From positions 5,973,213 through 6,037,212 of the forward strand of contig NC_065531.1 of the NCBI RefSeq assembly GCF_020184175.1: a stretch of 64,000 nucleotides of DNA, read 5' to 3'. Of this stretch, positions 25,294 to 35,812 are shown piece by piece. Numbering within the stretch: position 1 is the stretch's first letter; every line of letters starts with the position of its first letter. The position numbers and the translations under genes were made by a program. This stretch comes from Aphis gossypii (Eukaryota > Arthropoda > Insecta > Hemiptera > Aphididae). The notes below the pieces were generated by a model. The model ran no database searches. It was not told the origin of the DNA and saw nothing but the letters and a program-made list of their open reading frames with translations.

Positions 25294-28200
25294 GTAAGCC
25301 GTTCACTTTTCGTTCGGTTTGGTATTTATTTATTTATTATTATTTTTTTTTTTTTACTGTGCGTTCATTCATACGTCGTCCTTAAACCCGACCGTCGGCC
25401 ATCCGCCGTAGCAGGCACGATACACGTGTGCAAATCTACGCGTGTAATTTTTACATGTATATACCTATACACACTTGTTTATTCGTTTCGAGACTTGTTG
25501 GTTTCGTTTTTTTCATCCTCGGCCACATTGTAATCGCGCGCTATCTTCGTGTGCGTGTAATATGTACAAATATTTTTTAATATAATACATCATAATAAAT
25601 TAGTACAATGATTCCAAGTGTAATAAAACAATACTGTTGTGTTATCTCAACGATGAGTGGATTAAAATTAAAAAGTCAGAAAAAAACTGTTCATTGAAAA
25701 CGTTTGATTTCATTGTATTTATAATAAATGCATTGTTGATCTCATAATTTATTTTATGTAGATAGGTATCTATTACGTACCTACATAATATAATTGTGTT
25801 TCTATTTATTAACTGTTCAGTATTTACTCTCAAAAGGTTTTTTTTTATGTATTTGCACTCGAAAAATTCATAACGATTTTAAAACACATTTATTTAAAAG
25901 CATAAAGGTTGAAAATTTTTCCGTTGTAAATAATATAAAGATTTTTCGTTTTATGATTAAAATTGTTTCTTTTGTAAACATGTTCTCTGCAGATTTTTTC
26001 ATAATTTTTAATCGTTAAAATTAAAATTAAAAAAAGGCTGTTTTTGCAATGATAAGTTACAGATAACTCACAAGGAATTACAATACATTTTTAGCTCTTT
26101 ATTGTTTCCCTTTGATTATTCGTATTCTCTAAGTAAGTTGATGTTGAAATTTAAACTAACTTAAGTTTGAATGTTAAGTTATTCATCTAATACCTGCACT
26201 AAAGGTGTATATTATGTTGCTAAATTTTAATCACACGGAAATTACTAGAATTACTGAAATGATAAACGTGCTATTTAAACATGAAATATTATAATTATAG
26301 GTATGTATAGAGTTATTACCTATAGTTAAAAATATGAACCAATAAAATTAATTCAAGAAGTTATAATGATAATATTTATTTTAGCTTTTAGTCACTAATT
26401 GCAATTAATATTTATACAGTTAGGTTTATAACTCTTTTATTTGTGGCGTTGATTGCCATAATTTATTTTTCCATTTGTATTTCTGTATAGTAAATGTGAA
26501 AATTGTGTTAAATAATTCAAGAGTAGATGAGGATTAAGAATTAATATAGCTCATCGACAAGCTAAATCATTTGAAAGTGTATTGGTTCATACTAGTTTTA
26601 AGATTTCGTAAAATTGATAATAACATTACAGTTCTAATACTCTACTATCTACTACAATCACTATTTTACAAGATTTAACGATTCATAATTTATAATTTAT
26701 TTGATAAAACAAAAAAGTTAAAGTAGATTTATAAAAACAATGTAATATTTATTTTACAAATATTGATACATAATTATGAAGATTATGTAAACCGTCGCTC
26801 TTTTTGTCAGTTTATAATTATGTATGATATGTATATATTTATTTTTAGTTGTTTTATTATTTCAATCCTCAAGGTTAATTTTAAATATCGTTCAACGAGA
26901 TGTATTAATCAAATTAAGATAATCTAAAAAAATAAAATAGTTCAACTAAATTTAAGATAATAAAGTCGACGAATTATGTAAGTAATTAGTGTTTAGGAGC
27001 GATGAAACATATTTTTGTTGTTTACATAATATTATATATTTTAATAATTTCAACTTAGTACTTATTACAGTATTATATCATTATTGCACAAAAAAAAAGT
27101 TCACAGAACTACAGAAGTTTATTATATCAAGTTGTGTAGTTAGTTGATAAGTAGCATTTACAGGAGATAATAATTTTAAACAAAGCATGAGAAATTAAAT
27201 ACTAACGGAGATAGCGGTGAAATACTAATGTACACTGGTAAAATAGTATCATGTATTTTTATACCATAGAATTTATAGTATTATAATATTATTCTTGTCG
27301 TTCACGCTTGCTATTTTTTCTTTTTGAAAAATAACGTATAACGTGAGAACAAATTTAATAACCTAGGTATTTTGTTGTTTTTAATATGCATAATGTATAT
27401 AATATATATCAATATATCAGTATCTTATTCGAATAAGTTAGAAAGTATTTTTTTTTAAAAAATTCAAATATTAACTAAAAAAATGTTCTTATTAATTAGT
27501 GTATTATCTGTACTGGCTTCAGTGTCGTTTTACAATCTATGATATACAGTTAAATATTCAATTTATATTTTGAATATTAATTATATTATAATAATATATG
27601 ACTAATACGTAGATGAATACATAACCACATTAATACATCATAATACGTATTATCAATAAATCATCTTTATATAACAAATTTTGAATAAATTAATTTTTTC
27701 ATATTTTATTTCAGTTTAAAAATGTGGTTTACCATTTTATTTACATATCTATACAGAGCTGTAATTTTATATAGAATTAAAATCATATCATATGGAGTAT
27801 TGATTTCTGACTGTTATACCTAATATTTAAAACCTAATTTATTAATGGCAATTATTAATAAAATTGTCATGTCGTATTCATTTACAAACGATAATCTAAT
27901 ATTTAATACTCAATTATAATATAGTGTTTTTAGCGTAAAATGAAAAGTTACGTCTAACATAGATCATTACATCACTATAATACTAGTATTATATTATATT
28001 TGTTTTTTTTATTTCATTGATACGATTTTATTAATTTTTATATTTTAATGTTTTACTTTTTTTAAATATTTTTTAATTAACTATGCCTAATCATTTTCCG
28101 TATAGTTATATTTCTATTATCCAAGTATTATTAATGTTTACTAATTAACGACTTTTGGCTGACTTTTGCCAATCCATATTAAAGTATAGTAAGTCAATCG

Positions 28201-30562
28201 ATCAAATAGCTTGAGTGACTGACATGATATTTACTTTATAGAATAAACTCTTTTTTCATGATGATCAGTACTTAAATTTAACAAATACGTTTTTTTCTTT
28301 GTTATAACTTATAAATATAAAACACAAACTATACAATAAAAATTAATACTAAGTATATAAAGTGCATAAACTAAATTCTAATAATATTCTTTTTAGTAAT
28401 TCCAGAAATACCTATATTATTTCATCTAATTCAGTACTTATTACGAGTTTTTATTACTAGGCAGTATTTTAAAATTTTCTATTCTAAGATTCAATATTAC
28501 GTTAAAACTAATTTTCTGAAAATAAATAACTTTATTGGTCAATCATTTTAGACTACTACATTATTACTTACATACTCAGTTACGTCTCACGAATATGGCT
28601 TAAAGTGAGAACTTTTCATTTTACTTAATGAATAATTGGATAACATAAGAAACACATATTTAAACTTTAAATCTATATTTTAATATTATATTACTTTTTA
28701 TAGAACTTATATTTTGTAACTCAAATCAACATAAAAAACATATAAATGGAGACACGCTTTTTGCAAGAATGTTCGTAAAGTGTCATTCTTTTTAACATTT
28801 TCAATTTACTTTTTTGTCACTCAGACTAATGAGAAAAATATTTTGAAATATAAATGTAAAATGGGTCTCATATCAACCTATTTTTATCTTAAAAAGGATT
28901 GTATCTGGATATTGCTTCTACAATCTATAAACATACATACTATATACCTATGTATTAGGTAAGTAAAAAGTAAATGATGTTATTTTGTTGATATAAACAA
29001 ATTAACTACTTAGATGCCTATGTAAAAAGTATTTACTAAATACACTTTAGTTGTAAAGTATAAGGGGTAATTTAAATTCGAAATTATAAATATATTTCTA
29101 GTAGATTTTTATAGATTATAATGTTTAAATTATGTTCTTGTAAAATTTTCATTACTTAGAATCATCCCATATAATATATCGCTTTTACGTTGGGATATTC
29201 AGTAAAATAGTTATTATCTATAATTATATGCTAATACTCGTATGTTATTAACAATTTTAATGGGTAGAAAATTATATACAAATAAATAAATAACAATATA
29301 TTTTTGTTAATATATTTTTGATACTATATTTTAAGTAAATTAATTTAAATTTATGTTGAAATTTCGATTATACATTAATTAAATAATTAAATGTATTAGG
29401 TGTAATAGAAAACTTTGAATTCTACTAACTATGCTCGCAAACCCTCTTAGATTTGGTAAACCCACCTTGATGTTTTAATTAAAATTATTTTTAGATTTCA
29501 ATATATGATACCTAACAGCCATTTTTTAAAATAATTTCTTTTCTATTGCTAAACTAGTATTTATAAAAAATTAATTTTATATAATAGATAGTATTTATAT
29601 TTTATAAAATATTATATAAAATAATTTTTTTTTCAAACATATCTTTTTAAATTTTTAATTCTTTAGACTTAGTAACAATTTAGTTTACGTGACCTGTATA
29701 AAAATGAAAACGTATGTAATATTAGATTGTAAGTTTATAAGTAAATAAAAAATAATTCATTTTTTTTTGTTTTTGACACCTTTATAGTAAATTATAAAAA
29801 TATTATAAATCGTGAATATATATTTATCTAACACATTTTACATTTTACGTATTGTGTAGTATGTCCCCTTATTTATCATGGTGCATATATTGAGCTTTAA
29901 GAGATATTACATACACAGTTAAACTTCCTTAGAACAGAACACCGTAAGACGGATATTTTAAAATGGAAAATAAATACAGTTCCATTTAAACTATATTTTG
30001 TTCTTTTTATTACAAAAACTTGTTATAAAGAGAACTGAAAAAACAGTTGGTCTCAAGTGATTTCGTTATAAAGAAGTTCTTTTGTAATTAAAAAATATTA
30101 AAAAAAACTTGATTAGTCAACTAATTACATAACGATTGGGTATCTTAATAGTTAACTAAAATGTAATTAATTGTTAGATTGTTCTTAACTGTGTTAAAAA
30201 TATATATATAGATGGAGAAAAAATTTATAAAGCGAGCGTGAATCAGTATTATTTTTATTTCCAACAATTATTTAGCTATTTATTAAATAATTAATTATTT
30301 ACAGCTGAACCATGTGGTTTTCTAATACAAAAATAAATATCCTAACCTGAATATTAATTAGAGATCTAGTTTAGTATAAAAGGTTTTCATATTATATTGT
30401 AAGTTTCGTAACGAATCGTATAATTTTAACATATGTACATTCGTAATTAGGATGTAGTTTTATACAATTTTATACTTATTAATATATAAGTAAATATTTA
30501 TTTATAGATATTAACTACATCAAAAATTACGCTTTTACTTTTGTAATATATAAAACGTATTA
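25294..30562. other. Probable long first intron or intergenic DNA
   Basis: Begins with the GTAAGC donor. CpG-rich sequence fades by about 25,560. Beyond that no coding exon, RNA or repeat family is recognised. A TTTATTTCAG acceptor-like site near 27,706-27,715 is followed by only a 30-codon frame of no recognisable type. Confidence 0.45.
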
Positions 30563-30576
30563 GTTAATTATTATAT
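30563..30576. repeat. Left target-site duplication of the R1-clade element
   Basis: GTTAATTATTATAT, identical to the 14 bases at 35839-35852 after the poly(A) tail. A preceding A would extend the match to 15 bp, but it cannot be told apart from the tail. Confidence 0.95.
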
Positions 30577-30615
30577 CCAGTCGAGTCGTGTACGCTGATC
30601 AGTACGGACGTACAC
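30577..30615 (+). promoter_or_regulatory. Terminal core promoter: initiator plus DPE at +28
   Basis: The first bases, CCAGTC, resemble the arthropod initiator TCAGT. Taking the A at 30579 as +1, GGACG at 30606-30610 falls exactly at +28 to +32 and fits the downstream promoter element RGWYV. This arrangement is known from Drosophila non-LTR elements (I, F, Doc, jockey) and lets a full-length transcript carry its own promoter. GTGTACG (30588-30594) and CGTACAC (30609-30615) also form a short inverted repeat. Confidence 0.6.
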
Positions 30616-30675
30616 CGCAGCAGGTCGCTCCGTTATCGCAGCTAACCCTGTCCCCGTGTGCGTTCGCGCAATCTA

Positions 30676-30838
30676 GACACGCCCACCCAGCCAATCACGT
30701 GCCCGTAGAAGCTACCACGCCCAACGATAACCGATAACGATCACGCGCAGATAAGCCACGCCCACCGGCCAACCACAGCAAGTCACGTGTGCTCGGACAC
30801 GCCTAGCAGCCAACCGCAACGTTTCCGTCTGCGCAAGC
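30676..30838 (+). repeat. Degenerate 40-bp tandem array in the 5' UTR
   Basis: ACGCC cores occur at 30679, 30717, 30758 and 30799, i.e. every 38-41 bp. Units 1, 3 and 4 share (A/C)CACGCC followed about ten bases later by GCCAA(T/C)C. Units 1 and 3 also carry the E-box CACGTG (30696-30701 and 30784-30789). The CCAAT-like and E-box contents suggest upstream activator units, comparable in concept to promoter monomers of mammalian L1. Function is inferred. Confidence 0.6.
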
Positions 30839-30858
30839 GCAGTAACGCCGCGGATCCC

Positions 30859-30894
30859 TATATAACCAAGTGAGCTGCTCTCCGAACGTCAGTC
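30859..30894 (+). promoter_or_regulatory. Internal TATA box and initiator
   Basis: TATATAA (30859-30865) lies 32 bases before the A of TCAGTC (A at 30891), the canonical TATA-to-start spacing. It would give a transcript starting 92 nt before the ORF1 ATG but lacking the first 314 bases of the element. No good DPE lies downstream. Whether it is used is unknown. Confidence 0.5.
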
Positions 30895-30982
30895 TTACAG
30901 CAAGCCGGACCGGAGCAGCAACCAACTGGAAGAGCAGTCAACTACCACGCCAGGCACCTGGGGCCCAGCCCCTGGTGACAAC

Positions 30983-32430
30983 ATGTCAGACCAAAGCAGT
31001 CAAATGGATCAGACCCACCAGTCCCTCGCGTCGACTAACAGCCGGCCAGTCCTGCTCCTGGAGGAAGCGTCCGTAAAAACCTCGGTCGTCAGTGTCGGGC
31101 CGACCGTCAAGAAACTTAAGGTGGCAGATCCCCTCCAGGATAGTCCCGGTCCGAAGAATTCCAATGGACAAGATTGGGGTGCCAATCTGAGGGAGAAGCT
31201 TAACAAAGCTAGGTCCATCATGATGGGTGTTGTATCCAGCGCGAAGCTAGTGATGGATAGAAGCGTGGACGAGGCCCTGCGGGCCCACATTGAGCTTCTT
31301 CTGACCCGTACCGCGGACGCTTTTACGACGGTTGACTCGCTTCTCGAGAAGAATGGTGACGTCGTGGGCTTACTGAAACCTTCGGCTTGCGTCTCCAGCG
31401 GGAAGACCACAGCCGACGCCTCCACAGATATGGAACTTACCCCAGGGTTTTGGGATAGCCAAGCTTCGAGAACGGCCGCCACCAGCCGACGTAAGCCGAC
31501 TCCGAAAGCCCCTGCCGCCCAGTTCCCTCCAGAGACCGAGGCCGACACCGCCATGGAGACAGACGCCGAGGATTGGTCTAAGGTTGTCGGAAGGCGCTCT
31601 AGGCAAGCGAAAACCACGACGACTGCGGCGGACTGTCCCCCTGCCGCCCGCCGGTCGCAGCCGTCAGGGTTTTCAAATAAGGCACCAGCTATTCTCGTCA
31701 GGAACGCTGAGGGCAAGAACTACCGGGACACAATCCAAGCGGTCCGCAACTGTGGCCTATCCAGAGAAGACATCGGGACCAACGTCACAATGAGGCAGAC
31801 GCGGGACGGTTGTCTCCTTCTCGAACTCCCGAAGGGTGCGAGCTCCACCTCTGCCGCGAAAAAAATCGTTTCGGCCATGACATCCAGGCTCGGAAACTCC
31901 GTCGGCAAAGTACAGCAGCTCGGACTACAGGTCGAAGTGGAAGTCCTTGACATCGATGCTGCCGCCACAGCTCAGGAGGTGCTGGACGCCCTCCGTGACG
32001 CCATCCCCGGGCAGGAAGATCCAGCGGCGAAAGTTGATAGGGAGGTCATCTGCGACGTCAGGATATGGGGCACCCGTTCGGGTCAACAAATTGCCACAGC
32101 TAAGATGCCCAAACACTTGGCCGTCCTCATCACCAGAGTCCCGATCGGGTGGACCATGTGCCGTGTACGTGCAAGGACCATTCCCCGGAGAGATGCTTCC
32201 GATGCCACGCGTTTGGCCACAATGCCAGGGACTGCAAAGCAGCTGACAGAACAGGTGCCTGCTGGAAGTGCGGTGTCACCGGACACGCTATGAAAGATTG
32301 CGTGGAAGCAGACGATCGGTGCGTGGCATGCGAGTCCGCCGGGCTCCCAAAAATTGCCCACAAGCCAGGTTCGGGCGCGTGCGCCGCCAGAAGACAGTCG
32401 GCAGTTGGCAAAACCGGCCACAATGTATAA
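30983..32430 (+). pseudogene. ORF1: Gag-like nucleic-acid-binding protein, broken by one frameshift
   Basis: ORF1 of R1-clade elements makes an RNA-binding protein that packages the element's RNA. The frame starts at ATG 30983 and is open to 32293 (436 codons), but its last 35 or so residues are out of register. The N-terminal third is Ser/Thr-rich. A helical, Leu-rich stretch spans roughly residues 70-135. A conserved-looking domain starts near residue 234 (APAILVRN) and runs to IGWTMCRVRAR. Three zinc knuckles, expected directly after that point, lie in the -1 frame: CFRCHAFGHNARDC (32194-32235), CWKCGVTGHAMKDC (32260-32301) and a CX2C...H...C variant (from 32320). That frame ends in TAA at 32428-32430, overlapping the ORF2 ATG. 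The break maps to about 32,175-32,195, next to a CCCC run at 32183-32186, where loss of one base would explain it. It may be a real mutation or a sequence error. Total length without the break would be about 482 residues. Confidence 0.85.
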
Positions 32431-35400
32431 GCTTCTCCAAATCAATCTGAACGCGAACTGGTCAGCGGAACAACTCATGGTTCAGAAAGCGGTCGAAAAT
32501 GGAACGGATGTTCTCATCATCTCCGAGCCTGCGACCCACTACGGTCGGGATGACAGGTGGTGCTTCAGCAACGACCGTAAGGCCGCTATTGGCATATCAC
32601 ATCTTACCCAGCTCAGCCACGACAACCGGGGATCCGGAAACGGCTTCGCCTGGATGTCCTTCCAGGACCTGACCATCTTCAGCTGCTACCTCCGCCCTGG
32701 TCTTACGATACAAGAGTTCATCACCTCACTGAGTGATCTCGACGACGCAATCAGAGCCAGAGGCAATGCCTCCATCATACTGGCTGGGGATTTCAACGCA
32801 TGGCATGTCGAATGGGGCTCCAGGGTCAGCAACCCTAGAGGGCGGGCGCTTTCTGATCTCGCCTCCAGCCTAGGGCTCATTCTCGCAAACTCGGGTATCG
32901 CCCCCACGTTCAGACGTGGAGCAGCCACATCCATTATAGATATCACTTTCTACAGGGGCGTAGCCCTCAGGGATTGGAGGGTGTCCGAGGCTGAATCGTT
33001 GAGCGACCATAACTACGTTCTTTTCAGCATAGTCAATCCCGCCCAGGTGCCGGCTCCACCGAATCCTCACTCCAACGCTAACCGCGGCTGGACCGTGAAA
33101 AAGCTCGACGGAGACGCCCTGAGCCTCTACCTGACTTCCGCGCGTTTCGAGCCTCCAGCGGGACCATCAAGCGTGGAGAAGGCTCTCACGACTGCCGATA
33201 AACTGGAAGACTTTCTTCTCGATGCCTGCGATGCTTGCATGCCGAGAACTAGACCTGGTCCCGCAGGCAGGCGTCCTGTGTACTGGTGGAACGAGGATAT
33301 TGCCGAGCTACGCAGGTCGTCACTGGCCCTTCGTAGACAATACCAAGCGTGTCTCAGGCGGACTAACCACCCAGGCTTACAGGAGGCCAGATTTGGCTAT
33401 TCTGCAGCCAAAAGAAATCTCAGGATAGCAATACGCGAGGCGAAGAACAAGTCCTGGGCTGAGCTCTGCTCTCAGGTGGACACGGACCCCTGGGGTAGAC
33501 CATATAGACTCGTCATGAAAAAATTCAGCATCCGCAACCCAGCAGCGGACTCTATGGGCAGAGAAGCTCTAATAGCGGACTCCCTGTTCCCTGCAGCCCC
33601 CGTCACCGACTGGAACTTGGAACCCTCAGCTGCCGTAAATGACATGTTCCAGGCATTTGACCCAGGACGCAACGTACTGGAGTTTCAGAGGGCAGTGCCT
33701 GAGTTCACCAATGACGAACTACGAGGAGCCACCCGTAGGCTCTCTCCAGGGAAGGCTCCCGGTCCTTCGGGTGTCCCGAACGAGATCCTCAGGGCCCTTG
33801 TCACCAACCAGTCTCAAGCAGTGCTGAACTCAATGAACGACTGCCTAGGTGCTCTGGTGTTCCCGCCACGTTGGAAAAGGGCTCGCTTAGTGTTGATCAG
33901 GAAAGGCGCGGACAAGCCTCCTGACGCCCCGTCAAGCTACAGGCCAATCTGCATGCTGGACACGACGGGCAAGCTCCTCGAACGGCTCTTGCTCCAACGC
34001 CTAGAGAAGCATCTCGACGAGCACGGGGGCAGCAGGAGGGCGCCCAACCAGTTCGGATTCCGCAAGGGCATCAGCACTGAGTCTGCAGTTACCAAAGTCC
34101 TCAGCCTCGCTGCCCAGGCAGCAGCCACTCCCGTCAAAAAGAATTTGTGCATCCTGGTGACCCTCGATGTTAAAAATGCCTTTAACTCCTTGAGATGGCC
34201 AGTGATTGATGCCGCTCTTAGGGGCATCCAAACACCTGAATACCTGGTGGAGATGTTCAGATCATGGCTATCTGACAGAGTGCTGCTAACCGGAGCGGAG
34301 ATGACCTCCAGGCCAGTCACGTGTGGGGTTCCACAGGGATCCGTACTCGGGCCGGCTCTGTGGAATGTCGCTTATGATGCTTTATTGAAAATGGACGTGC
34401 CTCCCGGGGTTCAGCTCATAGGTTTCGCCGACGATCTGGCCGTTGTAGGAACGGCATTAACGGGTCAGTTGCTAGAAGATCTCGTCAACCCCACCCTACA
34501 GAGAATTGACGATTGGATGACGAACCACGGCCTGGAGTTAGCTCACCAAAAAACGGAAGCTGTTATCCTGTCCAAGAGACGCGCGTATGTCCCCCCGAGG
34601 CTATCCATCGGAGGACACCCAATAGTCCTGTTTGACAGAATCAGGTACCTCGGAGTGATCCTTGACAAGAGGCTCACCTTTGCGGCTCACGTGGATGTTG
34701 TGGCCAAAAAAGCTGCACGCACGGCGGTAGCGCTGGCTAGGCTCATGCCCAACATAGGTGGCCCTTCCCAGTGGAAAAGAAAGCTGCTCAGCTCCGTGGT
34801 CGACAGCCAGTTACTGTACGCCGCCCCTGTCTGGATCAGCAGGGTGGCCGCGGTGGCCAGGACCAAAGCGAACCTGATTCGGCCACAGAGATCGTCAGCG
34901 CTTAGAACTATCCGTGCATACCGCACCGTCTCCGACGAGGCCTCCTTAGTCCTGGCCTCCACGGTTCCCGCTGACTTACTCGGACTGGAACGGGCCAGGA
35001 TCCGGTCCCGACTTCTCGCTGACATTGCGCCTGGCGAGACCCGGCCGTCCAAGCATGCCGTGAAGAGAGAAGAAAGATTCTACACCGTCGAGGAGTGGCA
35101 ACGGAGATGGGAAGCAACCAGGAAAGCGTCCTGGACCCGTTCCTGCATCCCATCCATCGCGCGTTGGCTGGGAAGGACAGTCCCGCTAGTGCCCCTGTCG
35201 TTCCACATGTCACAGGCGCTAACGGGACACGGCTGTTTTCAGTCATATCTCTATAAGAGAGCCAGGGCTGCCAGTCCGATGTGTTTGCAGTGTATGGGCG
35301 GCGAGGACACGGTGGAACATACTCTCTTTGAGTGCTATTACTGGAGCGCCTTCCGTGACCCTCTGTCCACTCAGCTGGGGCGAAGACCGTGCACGGCCGA

Positions 35401-35581
35401 CATCCAAGGCATTATTTGCGGCCCACCGTTTGACCAGCTTCCAGCAGACCCAAATGAAAAGTCAGCCATACTAAGGGACGCGGAGGAATCATTTCGGCTG
35501 TTCTACGGGATGGTCGAACGCATCTTCTCGCTCAAGGAAGAAGAGGAGCGGATCCGCCAGGCCGCGGAGGTGCGGAGATGA
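32423..35581 (+). CDS. ORF2: endonuclease / reverse transcriptase of the R1-clade element
   Basis: An intact 1,052-residue frame. The APE-type endonuclease occupies about residues 1-230: Asn in QINLN (residues 6-10), Glu35 in ISEP, Asp123 in AGDFNAWHVEW and His196 in SDHNYVLF. The reverse transcriptase spans roughly residues 440-760: PGPSGVPNEIL, SSYRPI, Asp582 in TLDVKNAFNSL, GVPQGSVLGP (about 635), FADD at 668-671 and YLGVILD (about 741). A C-terminal zinc finger has Cys954, Cys957, His966 and Cys971 (CX2CX8HX4C). No RNase H domain is apparent, as in many R1-clade proteins. It nicks the target and primes cDNA synthesis there. The frame is open from a TTG at 32354, but the ATG at 32423 is preferred: it begins the conserved MYKLLQINLN, and its ATGTATAA contains the ORF1 stop, suggesting translation by termination-reinitiation. 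All catalytic residues appear present. Confidence 0.95.
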   Translation: MYKLLQINLNANWSAEQLMVQKAVENGTDVLIISEPATHYGRDDRWCFSNDRKAAIGISHLTQLSHDNRGSGNGFAWMSFQDLTIFSCYLRPGLTIQEFITSLSDLDDAIRARGNASIILAGDFNAWHVEWGSRVSNPRGRALSDLASSLGLILANSGIAPTFRRGAATSIIDITFYRGVALRDWRVSEAESLSDHNYVLFSIVNPAQVPAPPNPHSNANRGWTVKKLDGDALSLYLTSARFEPPAGPSSVEKALTTADKLEDFLLDACDACMPRTRPGPAGRRPVYWWNEDIAELRRSSLALRRQYQACLRRTNHPGLQEARFGYSAAKRNLRIAIREAKNKSWAELCSQVDTDPWGRPYRLVMKKFSIRNPAADSMGREALIADSLFPAAPVTDWNLEPSAAVNDMFQAFDPGRNVLEFQRAVPEFTNDELRGATRRLSPGKAPGPSGVPNEILRALVTNQSQAVLNSMNDCLGALVFPPRWKRARLVLIRKGADKPPDAPSSYRPICMLDTTGKLLERLLLQRLEKHLDEHGGSRRAPNQFGFRKGISTESAVTKVLSLAAQAAATPVKKNLCILVTLDVKNAFNSLRWPVIDAALRGIQTPEYLVEMFRSWLSDRVLLTGAEMTSRPVTCGVPQGSVLGPALWNVAYDALLKMDVPPGVQLIGFADDLAVVGTALTGQLLEDLVNPTLQRIDDWMTNHGLELAHQKTEAVILSKRRAYVPPRLSIGGHPIVLFDRIRYLGVILDKRLTFAAHVDVVAKKAARTAVALARLMPNIGGPSQWKRKLLSSVVDSQLLYAAPVWISRVAAVARTKANLIRPQRSSALRTIRAYRTVSDEASLVLASTVPADLLGLERARIRSRLLADIAPGETRPSKHAVKREERFYTVEEWQRRWEATRKASWTRSCIPSIARWLGRTVPLVPLSFHMSQALTGHGCFQSYLYKRARAASPMCLQCMGGEDTVEHTLFECYYWSAFRDPLSTQLGRRPCTADIQGIICGPPFDQLPADPNEKSAILRDAEESFRLFYGMVERIFSLKEEEERIRQAAEVRR

Positions 35582-35743
35582 ACCCGGACGCAGAATCCGG
35601 CCACCATAAAAGCAACTATTATAGTCGAAGCCAACTATTGAGTCAGATTCTCCCAGTATTGTGTTTATTTTTAGTAATATTGTTGTAATATTAGTGAGTG
35701 GGAGACTGTCCCACCGCTAATAACTGTTGTTGTAATTGTTATC

Positions 35744-35749
35744 AATAAA
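35744..35749 (+). terminator. Polyadenylation signal AATAAA
   Basis: Canonical hexamer in the 3' UTR, upstream of the 26-nt A tract that ends the element. Confidence 0.7.
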
Positions 35750-35753
35750 CGAT

Positions 35754-35801
35754 GGGAGTCAGAGAAGAAGTAATGCTAACGCGGTTCCTTCTCTGACTCT
35801 C
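35754..35801 (+). other. 3'-terminal hairpin, likely RT recognition structure
   Basis: GAGTCAGAGAAG (35756-35767) pairs perfectly with CTTCTCTGACTC (35788-35799). A G-T pair and a G-C pair extend the stem outward by two. The 20-nt loop contains AACGCGGTT, which could form a smaller nested stem. It ends 11 bases before the poly(A). A stable stem here fits a signal for ORF2 binding at the start of reverse transcription; that role is inferred. Confidence 0.75.
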
Positions 35802-35812
35802 GATACAAAAGG

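Larger units (their letters stand above)
35582..35812 (+). other. 3' UTR of the R1-clade element
   Basis: Untranslated tail between the ORF2 TGA and the poly(A). It becomes more A/T-rich than the coding region. It contains AATAAA at 35744-35749, about 64 bases before the A tract, and a strong hairpin right after it. The 3' end of such RNAs is normally what the encoded reverse transcriptase recognises. Confidence 0.85.

Noticed and set aside
31009..31716. 235-codon minus-strand frame
   Set aside because: Antisense shadow of ORF1 in GC-rich sequence. The same applies to other minus-strand frames between 31 and 35.3 kb.
32354..32422. In-frame TTG extension of ORF2 by 23 residues
   Set aside because: The extension lies within the zinc-knuckle end of ORF1 in another frame, is not ATG-initiated, and the conserved protein begins at the ATG at 32423.
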